Source: Neodontobutis hainanensis (lineage: Eukaryota > Chordata > Actinopteri > Gobiiformes > Odontobutidae). Taken from it: DNA of 64,000 nucleotides. Within the stretch, counting starts at the first letter, position 1. Each line of letters opens with the position of its first letter. A model generated the notes under the pieces. It made no database searches, was not told the origin of the DNA, and saw nothing but the letters and a program-made list of their open reading frames with translations. A program made the translations under genes and the position numbers. The DNA lies in NCBI GenBank assembly GCA_024349245.1, contig JALDNG010000048.1:3398501-3462500 (forward strand). Direction: 5' to 3'. This document shows positions 1 to 12,027 of the stretch, one piece after another.

Positions 1-751
1 CAAAGAAAAAAATAATTATGTTCCTAAATATATTGGTTTCATTCTTTCCGATGAGAAACATCCAATATCAAGTTGATGCCATGCAAAGAACAAAAGATCT
101 TTCATAAAGAGTTTCAAATGGCACGAGAGAAGCTCTGAAAATGTACATTGTTTACAAAGGTGTCAGGAGATTTATAAGGGCACTCGGAATAGTTTGCACA
201 CAGGAATGTCTGGATTTAGCTTTGATCACATTTAGGCTAAAGAAAAGCCAAAGCTTTTTGTACAAAATAAGTTAAAATATACAAAGAAAGTGGCCTATTC
301 TATGGCATTTCTACATTTTCGGTTTGGCGTGCTCTGTGTAAATTCGTTCAAGTATAGAGTCAGGCTAACATATTGTGCGTCTTGTTTGGTGTTTGAAACA
401 TAAAGAAACAGCCTTTGTGTGTGCGTAATTATCAACGAATGGCGTCCCCTGGCTAAAAGACAACTAGAGGTTCAAACCACCGTGAATCCATGTGAGAAGA
501 GCTGAAACATAAAGTCCATGAAATCAGCGCAAAAAATGTTAATTTAAATGTTCTGTCCAAAAAGTTGTATGGATGTGTGGTGAAGCATTTAAAACTCTCA
601 CTGATTGTTTTTTTTCTGAGCAAGTTGCGAGTCAGAAACACTGCTAGGGCCGTTTTTAAATAAAACAGAAGGAATAAAAACATGAGCAGTTCCATGCAGA
701 GGTCAGATGCAGCCTTTGTGTTTTTCTGTACAGTCCACTCCACTGTGGCTC
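1..751. other. Region downstream of hoxd4a (3' UTR / intergenic)
   Basis: This AT-rich stretch lies 3' of the hoxd4a stop codon and probably holds its 3' UTR and the start of the intergenic space toward hoxd3a, which by cluster order should lie beyond the left edge. I see no homeobox and no convincing coding exon. A 96-codon minus-strand frame at 453-743 has no recognisable domain and sits where 3' UTR is expected, so I do not call it a gene. Confidence 0.5.
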
Positions 752-1743
752 TTATAACGTGGTGATATCAGTGTGTGGCTCCTTCTGCAGATGGCTGGCT
801 GCTGCTGGGGCAGATCTGCCCTTGGTGTTGGGCAGTTTGTGGTCCTTCTTCCATTTCATGCGTCTGTTCTGGAACCAGATTTTGATTTGCCTCTCGGATA
901 GACAAAGCGTGTGCGCGATCTCGATCCTCCGTCGCCGGGTCAGGTACCTATTAAAGTGAAACTCCTTTTCCAGTTCCAAGACCTGCTGCCGCGTGTACGC
1001 GGTTCTGGACCGTTTGGGCTCGGGCCCCGTGTAATCCGGGTTCACTGCCGAGAAACAAACACACTAAGTGTCACCAAATGGCAGTAAGGCACACAAACAA
1101 CGCGTCCTGAGAACTTAAAAGAAATTCACAGCAGCAAAAACCTAGGAATAATGATCGGACTAAAGCAGATTTGAGCACTATTTACAGCGGTCAATCTGAG
1201 TTTTGAGCAGTTTTGAAGCTCTCACCTAGCGGCCTATTTCCTTAGCTATAAAAATTTATGACTTGTGTAATTGGCTAGGCCTTTCAAATACTGCCATAAA
1301 TATTAGACTGAATGGTCCTAGCGCGTCTTACCAGTCGTTACGTGCACTTTCTTCATCCAGGGGTAAACCACTGCTGGCTGCTTGCCCTGCAGCCCGTTCT
1401 GGCTCTTTGTGTTCTGCTGCTGGCCACACGTCCTGGCTCCGGCCGCTTGGACCGTGGGGCCCTGTTCCGCGTGCGCGCTGAAGGGACTAGAGTGGCTCTG
1501 TGTCCTGTCGTGCGCATGACCCCGTGGCGGCACCGTGGGCTCCTGCACGGTGTTGCAGCCGAAGGGCTGCTCCGTGTAGTTGGACCGTGGGTAGATCGCT
1601 GGATGCTCAAAGTCAGTGTCCTGCGCCGGGCTGTAGTAGTCCGCGCCCTGCTCAGGTATATAGTTATTCTGGGAATATTCCTCGCACGGAGGAAATTTCG
1701 GATCCACATACTTAGAGTTCACCATATAAGAACTCATGGCCAT
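752..1743 (-). CDS. hoxd4a: Homeobox protein Hox-D4a
   Basis: Paralogue-group-4 Hox transcription factor, nuclear, sequence-specific DNA binding with Pbx partners; patterns hindbrain and anterior trunk. There are two coding exons on the minus strand: exon 1 1743-1332 and exon 2 1044-752, total 705 nt, 234 residues. The start is the ATG giving MAMSSYMVNSKYVDPKF, the conserved group-4 N-terminus; an in-frame extension upstream to 1803 is not family-like. The Pbx-contact hexapeptide core YPWM is at about residues 127-130. The donor (G|GTAAG) and acceptor (CAG|TG) join in phase to read VHVTTVNPDYTGPEP, as in other Hoxd4 proteins. The homeodomain is at about 147-206 and contains QIKIWFQNRRMKWKK. 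The intron at 1045-1331 is only 287 bp. mir-10b lies 0.95 kb upstream on the same strand. No damage seen. Confidence 0.96.
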
Positions 1744-1846
1744 TAATTTCTGAAGGTAGAAAATACTAATTTTTCTCGAGTTGTCTTTTTTTCCTCCCTC
1801 CATAAAGCCCTCCTACTTTGGTGTCAACTGAATAAAGTTAGCGAAC

Positions 1847-1867
1847 CATGTGACCAGATCGGCCAAT
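1847..1867 (-). promoter_or_regulatory. hoxd4a proximal promoter: E-box plus CCAAT box
   Basis: A CATGTG E-box (1847-1852, continuing into GTGAC) and a CCAAT box (1863-1867 on the plus strand) sit about 105-125 bp upstream of the hoxd4a ATG. The same pairing recurs upstream of the other four Hox genes here. USF (E-box) and NF-Y (CCAAT) are known to act together at the mammalian Hoxb4 promoter, so a similar role is inferred. Confidence 0.5.
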
Positions 1868-2663
1868 GGAGGTGATGCTGGTTCATAAACGGGTAAACAT
1901 ACAACTACAAGCAATTGAATGCAACTTAACCTACTCCCAAATTAGACCTAGAAGAAGGAGCAGCTGGAAGCAAAACACTGTTCATGCAGAAATTACTAAG
2001 TCATTACAAAATTCGAGAAGAAACCATGCACATTTTTTCTTTACCTCTGTTTCTTTCTCCAGATGCTAACAATAATAAAAACAATGCAGCAAAGTAAATG
2101 TAGGTGTTTGTTAAGCACATAAAATATCAGTTTGTGAGTCTCCGCTTAAAGGCACGGTGTTAAACAGAGAATCCAACAAAAGCTACTAAAACCCCCTTGG
2201 CATAAAAGCAGAGAAGAATGACTGTGGACAACTGATGGACAGTGTCTTTGTCAGGAGAGGGGTCATCCAGAAGTTACACGAATCTCATCACTTCATCTGC
2301 TGTCTTCCCTTTGACTGCTGCGTCTCAAGAGCCCATTGGCCAGAGGCTGAGGCGCAGCCAGCTCTGGGAATCAATAACGAAGAGCCACCGCGAGCCACAC
2401 GGCAATAAAACACACACAACTCAAAATGTGTGCTGCGCTTTCCTAAATCCACTCCATCTCAACGCTGCCAGTTGTTAATAATCAAGTGAAACATTTCCGA
2501 TCATGTTACCTCTCTTGCAGATCCTGTTTTCATTCCTTGACCTTAGACACGTTTATGAACAGCTTCTTGTGAGACTGACTTCTATTCATAGACTAGCCGT
2601 GTCACTGGGTCAGCTGACAGCGCTTCAAACTCTCAACAAGCCCAGAGAAGATAACAACTACTC

Positions 2664-2772
2664 AATAAATCGAAGTTTGTTCATCGACCATATACTCCCC
2701 TAGAATCGAATCTGTGACTGTACTTCCATCACACAAATTCGGTTCTACAGGGTATATATAGACGACGGGAAG
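2664..2772 (-). ncRNA. mir10b: microRNA miR-10b precursor hairpin
   Basis: On the minus strand the mature 5p sequence (plus coordinates 2731-2754) reads TACCCTGTAGAACCGAATTT followed by GTGT, matching miR-10b. The 3p arm (2694-2715) reads ACAGATTCGATTCTAGGGGA followed by GT. The two arms pair around a short loop, and the flanks (GTCTATATA before the 5p arm, TATGGTCGATG after the 3p arm) also match vertebrate mir-10b precursors. Its place just upstream of hoxd4a on the same strand is the ancestral mir-10 position. miR-10 family members repress Hox and other transcripts and are often co-expressed with the neighbouring group-4 gene. In zebrafish nomenclature a HoxDa copy may carry a different suffix; the sequence itself is of the 10b type. 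Confidence 0.95.
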
Positions 2773-4003
2773 CCCACTCGATCTGGACAGCACTTAAAGG
2801 CCAACACAGTCCAAGAGAGGTGTTAAAAAATAAATAAAGACATGCGTCAGAAACTACAGAATCAAATTGACCCCACTTCCTGTCTTCATTTAGTCTTTAC
2901 ACACTGGAGACTGAGCTCTGTCTTGTGCCTTTGGTCAAACATCCCATCAGTTGTTATCCAAAAACTGAGTCTAAAAAAGACAAAGACACATAAAGTGTAG
3001 CGCCAAAGGGCCTGTTTCACTTAAGGTTTTTTGTCAAATTACACTGGAAACACGAAACAGCATGTACCAGGGGTCAATCAGAGTTTATGCGTAATTTTAA
3101 GTTTGTGTCCATTTTTACAGATCTCCCAAAACAACACGGAAAAGCAAAGTCACCCCAAATAAATCTCAATACAAGACAATACAAGGCTCGTGAAAAGAAT
3201 AATACGGGATCAGGCTGTAAGCAGATGCCCACGTGTATTAGTTATCTGCTGTCCAACCGATGAGGCGAGAGGCCATAAAGGTCAAGCCAAATCATTTACT
3301 AATTTATCCAAAAGTTGAATTATTTTTGTCCTACTGACAGCTCAAAGAGCCAAAAGTTAAAGTCGTCCTCCTCGTCAGCCATTAACCAAGCACCGCACGA
3401 GGCTCTTAAGCCGCCTTTACGCATGAAATAAAGCTCTGAATGGAGCACTGAGACTAAGTGTATCACCAATGGAAAGAGCTTCTAAAAACTATTTTAAATA
3501 GATAAATGTGCGTAAAAGTGTCAGTTGTAGGTTTACACAACTCCACTGTCATCTTTGGATTCGTCATAAGATTTTCTCAATTCAGAATTCTTCTTCATAT
3601 TGAATGGCGTAATTTTCTTTTTTTCTTTTAAAGTCTTTGATGGTTAAAATCTGACACCACAAAATGTTTAAATGTCCAAACGTTTTAGTGCTAATTATAG
3701 TCATTCAGTAGCCAAAACACACGGGCCTGTTTAATGATTATAGGCCCAGTCCTCACTGCATTACGCACTGTTGTTACATGGAATATGTTTGGCCACAGTG
3801 CAACAGTTTTACCCTGAATTAAAATTAAAAAGTTACTACAGATCCCTTTCAACCAAGTTGACAAATCTTTTAGTAAACAATTATGTTTGTGGCTTTTAAG
3901 AAACGGATTTGTACCAAACGCAGACTCATCGTGTTTAAAAGTGTGCATCTACGTGGAATCCAAACGCGATTTTGACAAAGCCGACCATACAATCGTGGTA
4001 ATT

Positions 4004-4030
4004 TACATTTATTCATTTAGCAGACGCTTT
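4004..4030 (-). repeat. Fragment of V-SINE-type 3' tail
   Basis: Read on the minus strand this resembles the tail AAGCGTCTGCTAAATGAATA common at the 3' end of fish SINE/LINE pairs. A related tail, with AAAAGCGTCAGATAAATG, closes the longer SINE at 42.2-42.4 kb. No tRNA-like head is attached, so it is a decayed fragment. Confidence 0.5.
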
Positions 4031-6014
4031 GAGGTGTTGCTTGGCGTTGAAAGTTTGTTTCAGAAGTTGTGCGACGGTGTGACCTGGCTTTCACCTCGCG
4101 CCGCTTGTCCTTCAGACGGGTCAATGCCGAGATTCACCAACAAAAGAATGATAAAGTCAGCGTTTCCTCGCGGCTTGCCTTAAATAAGAGGCCAACTGCT
4201 CCAGCTTGACTCATTTTGACTCCAATTTTTGATATTTACCACAGATTTTCTCTTTTAAACGCCATGTCTCCTTAGAGGCGCCACACAACACAAGGCCTCT
4301 TCCTTTTATTACTGCGTTCAGTGAAACTTTGATTCACTTTACTTGTTTTATTAAATATTATGTAGACTATCAACAAGGCCTTCTTCTAATGGTTGCATTA
4401 AATTGGTTTTGACCTACAAAGAATATTATTGGCCAACATGAATTAAATCCAAAGCACGGCGTTTAATTGAAATCATTTTAAAATCATATAGAATATATAC
4501 CAACGAATTATAAACGATTCAAATCAAACAGAATTTTTTACAGAAATGAACGTGCCCAAGTCCAAAGTGAGACAGTCTCCCAAGTGCGTTGACAACAGGT
4601 TGTGCTCCTCTGCTCAGTGTGTGTGTGTAACTCAATCAAACAGCCGCCAAGAACCAGTTAAAAGCAACTTGACACCGACCAAACCCCGGTTTCTGATTCT
4701 CCAAAGATTTTATGCACAGCATTGATGAAGAAACACGTATTCCAACATAAGCAGTTCGTCTCGTAGCACTTGTGCGTCCTGTTGTCGTTTGAGAGGCAGG
4801 AAACACCATGAGCGCATGACATCATACGCCCACAAGCAACAGCAGCAAAAAAATGATAAAACACGACTTACCACGGAGAGCCCGGCACATGGCAGCAGCG
4901 AGGACAAACTCAGCCGAACAGGAGCCGGAGTGAATCTGGTGCAGCTCCGCGCCAATTGACGCGCTATTCCAGCCCATCTGGACGCTTTACTAATACACAA
5001 TGAGAATTATATTTTGGCTTGTCAAGTCCCAAGCCATAAAACAAACTTTAATGGCATCACGTGTTTCCTCGCAGCCATTCACATGAGCGCACAGGCCCAT
5101 AAATAACCCTCCAAGTTGCACTTACTCAATAAGACGATTACACTGATGTGCACCGAGGAAAGGGCTTATAAAAGAGCGCGAGTGTTGCAGGAGCTGCAAA
5201 ATGGGATCACAGATGTGGAGAATAACGTTATGCACATACTTTTACACTTCATACCGAAAATACCAACAAAACCTGCTTTTGTAAATGAATGTGGCCTAAT
5301 AAATGCTTGCCTGGTATAAGCTGGCATGATATTCTTTATGCTTATAGTAATACAATACTAGCAATATGTGTATAAGTAAATGTATGGATTTTAAATTTTA
5401 TTATAGATTAGAAATCACTCTAAATATTAATAGTAGTCTGTGCATGTGATTAAAAATGTTAATGAAAATATCCTTTTTCTGCACCAGACCTGACAATATA
5501 ATGCTTATTCCACTCTTCCTGTGCCAATCACAGACTGCCTTGGCCTGTAGCCCCTCCTCCTCAGCGCCGTTCACAGCACACAATGTAACAGGTGTGAGAG
5601 TTTATCTTTATTTTTTTACACCATATCCATTAAAAAGATGTATTTAATTCCAAAGCCTGATTTTTAATAAAAAAATCTTGAACCGTGCAGGCTTCTGTAA
5701 GTGTACTACTAACAGTACACGTCTGTCCCGGTGCCTGACGTCATCACGCAGCCTGGTTACAGTTGGCACAGACCAGAAAGGCCACTGTTTGAAAAACTAA
5801 CACCCCTGATGAAGTGTGCCCAAAGCGGTTTATCCCAGCAGATATCTTTCATACAACGAAAAGTGCCCGAAACGAATGAAAAATAATTCCCCCCAAACCT
5901 CATTCAAATACATCGAACACATCACGTGTTAAGCGCCACAGCCAATCAGAGAGTCCCAGGCCCTGCAACAAAGGCAGGGCAGACTGGGACGACAGAGCTC
6001 GAGTGTTGGACAAC

Positions 6015-6029
6015 AGCGCCTTCTGCTGG
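6015..6029 (-). promoter_or_regulatory. CTCF-like motif, leftward
   Basis: The minus strand reads CCAGCAGAAGGCGCT, matching the CTCF core CCASYAGRKGGCRS except at one position. Orientation is toward hoxd4a and the anterior side. Confidence 0.5.
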
Positions 6030-6201
6030 AAAATTCTCTCTCGAAGACTCGCTTAATTCTTCACTGCAGCCACTGCAAATTATTGTATATCTATTTACTC
6101 GATAGATCTGAACAGTGAAATAGTAAGGCAGTAAAAGCTTAACACACCAAGCAGACCTGATACAGAGCTGATACCAAATATCGTAAAATCAGAAAAACAG
6201 T

Positions 6202-6234
<33 letters not shown>

Positions 6235-9200
6235 AATAAAAGAAAATTCTATTTCTAGTATTATTCATCTCAATTGACAGAACACTAACCAATATCAAAA
6301 ATCAATACAGAGGTGCTTTTAGGCTTTTGAAGAACAACAGGGACCAGTCCGCAATGACATCATCAAAAAGCGTGCATGTAAATGTGGCTATAGCACTGTA
6401 TTAAACATTAAAGAGTTATACCTCAGTATGCTTCATAAAATGTGCTTATAAAACACTCTTACATAATACGTTGACAAAAATGTATTTATTTAAAGTGTGA
6501 TGAGGTGGAGCAGGCTGAAAGAGCAGCCCCTGCGTCAGTGCGCGGAACTTTAGTGGTTTTGTGAAGGCCTCTGGGTATTATTGTTCTTATTTAGACATCA
6601 TTCTCACATATTCAGGTTGTGTGGACTCTGTGTAGGATTAAATTTTAACACTGGGGGTGAATGGGGTTTGTAGTTTCGCAGGCAGTCTTCCTGTGTCCAT
6701 TTTGCCGCATTGCAGTGAGGCTGTAAATACTTTCGCAGCTGCCTGTCAGGCTACAGTGAAATACTGTCTTTGTTCAGTTGGCCCCATCTCCAAGCAGCTG
6801 AAAACCTCTACTACTTCTTTATTCCACCAACGAAGAAAGGCTTCTACTGTGGATTTTTGTACGTTTTCAGCTTTAAAGCTTTTTTAGGTTTTAATGTTAG
6901 GCTGGTGGGCGTTTGCGCATTCGTCATAACGCATGCAGAATATCTGTTTTGGTTCAGGGAAATGCTGAACAAAGCCTAAAAATAACGTTTACATTAATAA
7001 CAAAAAGAAACATTGCCTAACAGTTCCCCTTGTTTAAAAACGAAAACGAATTAAAACGTTTTTTGCGAATGATCTCACTGCGCAACAAGATATATCTAAA
7101 AAACTCTCACACTATCAAAGAAATAGTTGTATTATTTTTTAGAAATATTCAATTCAAAATATTGATGGTGATATTCAAGAAAATAAAAAGTTTGTTAACT
7201 TAACAAGTCTATTTTTTATTATTGCATTTCACTTTTCACATTTTACAGGGTTCTAAAACATGTTTAACCACATTCAAAAGATCTCAACTTAGCTGCTACT
7301 TTTTAATACTTATAGCAACATGTGCATGGAGCCCATCCAGCACCTGAAAGCATAGCCCTGCTGCTAATTAACATGACTAATGAAACAGGAAGCTGTCACA
7401 CAGTCCACACGCGCGCACACACACAGGCGTAAATGAGCTGCTATCTCACAGAATACTCACAAATAGCCGAAGGATAATCCATGTTTATTCTTTGATCTTC
7501 CGTGATGGAGATCTAGGAGACTCTGCAGCGGGCAGGACAAATGTAGAAAACAATCCTGTCGCGGTCCAAAACGAACTGTGCACTGCGCAAAGCCAGCTCT
7601 CAAATGATCTCAGGGTTTACAGCCTCAACACTGGCATATTTGGAGCAAAGCAGATCGTGGCGTAAAAGCTTTAAACGCCATATACGCAGAATGCAGTGGG
7701 GAAAATGGCCTGGGAAATCAGGAAAGAGCCATGAAGACGTTTGCCTCTCACACATGACCAGTGGCATCCAATGACAGGCGATGGAGGCCCATAAAAAGCG
7801 CAATAACCCAGTTGTAAATTGTCCTGACACAAACACACACACGCATAAAGGATATCGGTCTGCAGTAGTTCCCCCCTTTTCTGCGCAGAATGGCACAGAC
7901 CCCTCCATGTCCGCAGCGGGAAAACAACACCGCACTTTTACACTTTTTCATTGCGCAGTCGCATCTCCAAATGAATGAGAAAAACCAGTCATTTGGCGGG
8001 AATCTTTGCTTACACAGATATTACTCAAATAACATAAACACACTAAAAAGCAAATTTTCTTAAACTATACTTTCATCTAGGCAACACCAGATGTCACAGT
8101 TTAATAAAACAAAATGACATATGCATTTGTGAACTAAATTATAGTGACGTAAAAGGGCACAGAGGAATTTTGGATTTAAGCAGAAACGACACATTTCGGA
8201 TTTTAAATTTTTATGAGAGGCCTACCAATGAGCTCGGTTGTAAAATATTTACTGGTAATCGTATATTTTATTTATACATATAACTGAGTAATATGTCATT
8301 GGTTTGTGTGGATTTGAACATGTCTTTAAAAAAATGTTTGCATCTAACACGCAGGCCTGTTTTAGTAATAATATTAGTATAATTTTTAAGATCATCGCTC
8401 GGATATTCATTTCCTTAGGTAGGACACAAGATTTCAAGTCTATGTTCGGAGACCACATGCCCGGCTGTGTGAGTGCAGCAAAAAGGAATCTCTTTTATTT
8501 CACTCTCTTCATCTGGAGGACATGCCAGAGTCAGCACGCTGCGATTTATAGCCGGCCAGGGCCTAACCCTCTGTGTTGTGTGTGGGTGAATGGATGTGTA
8601 TGTGTGTATGTAAGTGTGTGTGAGAGAGAGATCTGGGTTTGATGCGATACGCATCTATAGCAGTTCAAGAAGGACGAGATAGTCACATCTGTTCGTGGCT
8701 CTAAAAATGGCGTTTTATTCCGGTCACTCAAAGCCCAGGCCGTAAACACACGGCGCTGGCATTAGTACAAAAGACCCTGTGCTGCAGCAGTATACTGTGG
8801 ACTGCAAAAAGAAAGAAGAAACCAAAATAACAAGAGTTCAGTGTTTTGAAATGAAAATATTGTATGTTGAAATCTATATTTTTCTATTTTCCAAACTAAT
8901 TAAGGTGTCTGTCGGCTGTTAAGGCCACTATTTAATTATGGACCAACGATCAAACACGAGCATAAAAGAGCATTGTAAATTTTGACTTTATGAACTGTAA
9001 TTATGTAATTGCTCACATTCCATATTTAACAATACGGCATGACTTTGTTCTGAACCATAAAAACAAGTCTAACGCGTGTCTGAAACAAATGACAAAAATA
9101 TTTTGAGCCGTCCTTTCTTACCGCCTCAGGTGAACACACATTTTATTTTTATTCCCATTTATTCCAATAGAAACAAAACTGTACAACGTTCAGTAGATAT

Positions 9201-9411
9201 ATATTAAATTATCCTACATTATGTTTGGCTTTAGAAGCGGCTTGCGTGTGCGTCATCGAGTCGTCAACAGCGTTTCCCAGTGCTTTGCAATGATAAAGGA
9301 AAGACCATAAATGCTTTAAATAATCAGAAATTGATGAGGGATAGGGATTGGACAGCATCTTTGGTTTTGAGGTTTGAAAAGGTTTTTGGTTCAGTACACT
9401 CACAAAGACCG

Positions 9412-9448
9412 GTGCGTAAAAGTGTAAATTTCGCTTACTTTTACGCAC
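9412..9448. repeat. Inverted pair of GTGCGTAAAAGT
   Basis: GTGCGTAAAAGT at 9412-9423 is followed 13 bp later by its exact reverse complement ACTTTTACGCAC at 9437-9448. Each arm contains one copy of the 10-mer that recurs through the Hox part of the window. The pair may be a dimeric protein-binding site or a chance pairing of a frequent motif. Confidence 0.7.
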
Positions 9449-10820
9449 GGCTGCCTATTGGCTAATTTCCTAAATTGTGGTTATTTACATTATTGTATCA
9501 AATGGAGAAGCATATAATAAATTAGTTTAAGGTAATTGGAACCAACGACAAAAGTTTAACTGCTGACCCCATTCATTTGCTTTGAGAAAGACACAGCCCG
9601 GAAATGGCCATATTGACTGAAATCCCCCTCAGCTCTTGTTTCTATGTTGAACGTGTCTTCCTTCTCATCAAAGGAACGAGTCTTGGACGCCTATTGACAC
9701 TGTGTAATTGTGAAGTCAACTATTTTCAGATGAAGGGGCCGCACATCGTCATATAGGTTCAAGTCTTCAGCCGTGACTGTCACCCCACAGTCAACAGCGA
9801 GACCGCATTGGGACGTATAAAGCATGAGGTCATCACACAAACAATCGCAAATGCTCCCTTATCGTTTCACTGTTTGTATTCACACTGTACTGGAATACAA
9901 ACTGTAAACATATTGTATAGAAGTGAGACCTCATGACAATCAGCTCTGGAGATCTCCTCGGGACACACAGGAAAGCGCCTCTGAAAACAATCGCACACAG
10001 CCAAAAGTATAGCTGCATTTTTCTGTGCGTGCTAGTTGTGTTATATAACGTCCATGATCGTTTGGACAAAAAGACTGATCATTTCAAAAAATATCAACCA
10101 TTTTAGCTTCCCTTTTTCCAGTTTATTCTCTCAATCAACGTTAGAAAACTACACATTTTTTAAACAAAATTCATTTTTGATATGGCCACAGCAGAAACAG
10201 TTTATACAAACTTAATGATTATAGTATTACTGAGTTTGTAATTTCGTACACAGTGCTTATTTTTACGTTTTTTCCCTAATAATATCAATTGCCAATTTAT
10301 TTTCTTAAAAGGATTATGAAAAAAATACCTGTGCAAAACCAAAACAGTATAGTTTCTACTAATGTCCTACTTTTATAATGTGCTTTTTAATTTCAAATAT
10401 AGCATTTGAAAGAGAATGCCAAGCCTTTTTTCTTTCTAACTTACTCACTAAACTAAACTCTTTCAAACATTCTGGATGTGGTCACAGCAGAACGAATGTA
10501 CAAGCCTAAATGGTTGGAAATGTTAAACCATTTCAGAAACATATGATGCTGTAAGACTGTAGCCACTGTAGCAGCCAACTTTCAGCACACACATCGTAGC
10601 TTGTTTGCAAAAGCCTGGCTTCAGATATGACTTTTAAAAATCTGATAAAGTCCGATTTTTGAGTACTCCTGCCTTTGACTTTTTGTTATTGGAACACATC
10701 TGGGCTCTGTTTGAAACACACAATTCCTGATCAGATCAAAGGATAGCCAACGTGGATTGCTATGTTGTGTATGTGATGTCTGCAGCTGGAGAAGGCAGCA
10801 GCTGGGACACGGAAGACCAA

Positions 10821-10837
10821 TGTCGCCCTCTAGCGCT
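10821..10837 (-). promoter_or_regulatory. CTCF-like motif, leftward
   Basis: The minus strand reads AGCGCTAGAGGGCGACA. The AGAGGGCG core fits CTCF well; the 5' half of the motif is less conserved. It points toward hoxd4a. Confidence 0.45.
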
Positions 10838-12027
10838 CTCATAGTACACAGAGACAGCGGTACACACCCTATTAGTTCTACTCAAACAGCCTTTCTTTTT
10901 GTTTACAGTTCTGTATTTACAAATGTCCATAGACTACATTGTACGTAAAACGTAAAAAATGCTGTGTCAAAGTGTCTTCTCCCTTTGTGCGTAAAATCTA
11001 AATTTATGTTTCACAGGGATTGATCAAAAATGAAGAATTGTAAGACACCAGTCAAAGTAAAGTCAATAAATCCGAAGGCAAAATATATTTGTGACGAGGG
11101 TTGGTGAACTGCATCTAAAACAATCCTTGGACCAGACACCCTGTGGAAAAATTCTATTTGTCAGAAACAGACGCAAACGCCTGAGAAAGATGCTTTGAAA
11201 GCAGAGTGTAATTACTGGCCACGCTCATAAAGTCATTTAGGCCAGACGTCTAGCCGTTTCTATGGCTTTATTGGACCACGTTTCTTCCTGCTCTAAACTC
11301 ATTCTCCCTGCAAGTTTGGACAATAAATTGGAATTCCGCACCTCTCCCAGCCGTAAACACGCTATTACTTATTCCTCTGCGTTTCAAATAAAATCCACCA
11401 CATACGAGGTGCAATTCAACAAATACAAGCCAATGATGCGTTCGCTTCCGATTGACCAAAAATTTAAAAAGGGTTGCTAATTGTCGTCAAACGTAAAAGG
11501 AAAAAGTTTTGGAATTAATCATATCAATTAAAAACAAACATTTGACTAAAACCTTTTAGAAATTATTCTTAATCCTAATTTATTTGTGTTTTTTTTCTCT
11601 CTCAATTTAATAGTAGGCAATCCCAATGTTGTGCGTAAAAGTGTTTTATTCTCATGGCCATTTAAAAAAAAAAAATTGAACAAGCGTGAAAAAAAGTTCT
11701 GGATTTGTGCGTAAACGTGACACAAACAGCAGTCAACGCAAAGTAACTCCGGAAATGTTTTATATACAACCCCAAAATTCATTACATCTATGAAAGCAGT
11801 ACACTTGGGCTCTTTCCTTACAGTTTTAGTGCTTAATAATTACAGTTCCACGTGAGTCCCAGTTGTTTTGTCAAAATAAGACGAAAACGCACATACAACT
11901 CAAAAGTCCTGCAGATTTGGCTTTCCTCAAACAAAATGTTACCTACAGTGTCTATCATTAACACGGCAGCCAAAGCCTCTACTGAAACAGTTATTTAAGT
12001 TTAGGCTTCTTGGAACAAACAGGGGGC

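Larger units (their letters stand above)
2773..12027. other. hoxd4a-hoxd9a intergenic interval (no gene)
   Basis: About 9.3 kb with no homeobox and no convincing exon on either strand. In tetrapods hoxd8 lies here; I found no WFQNRR-encoding stretch and no hoxd8 N-terminal motif. The interval holds two CTCF-like motifs (6015-6029 and 10821-10837, both minus), five of the eight GTGCGTAAAA copies, several CCATAAA (TTTATGG) Hox/Cdx-type sites (3273, 5034, 5097, 7789, 9055, 9305), a poly(A) run near 6199 and a short V-SINE-like tail at 4004-4030. Cis-regulatory content is likely, but I cannot delimit single elements without alignments. Confidence 0.6.

Noticed and set aside
453..743. 96-codon minus frame 3' of hoxd4a
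   Set aside because: It sits in the expected 3' UTR, is rich in Phe/Leu and shows no domain.
2773..12027. Search for a hoxd8 or hoxd5-like remnant
   Set aside because: No WFQNRR-like, YPWM-like or hoxd8 N-terminal coding fragment was seen by eye on either strand. A weak remnant could be missed without a profile search.
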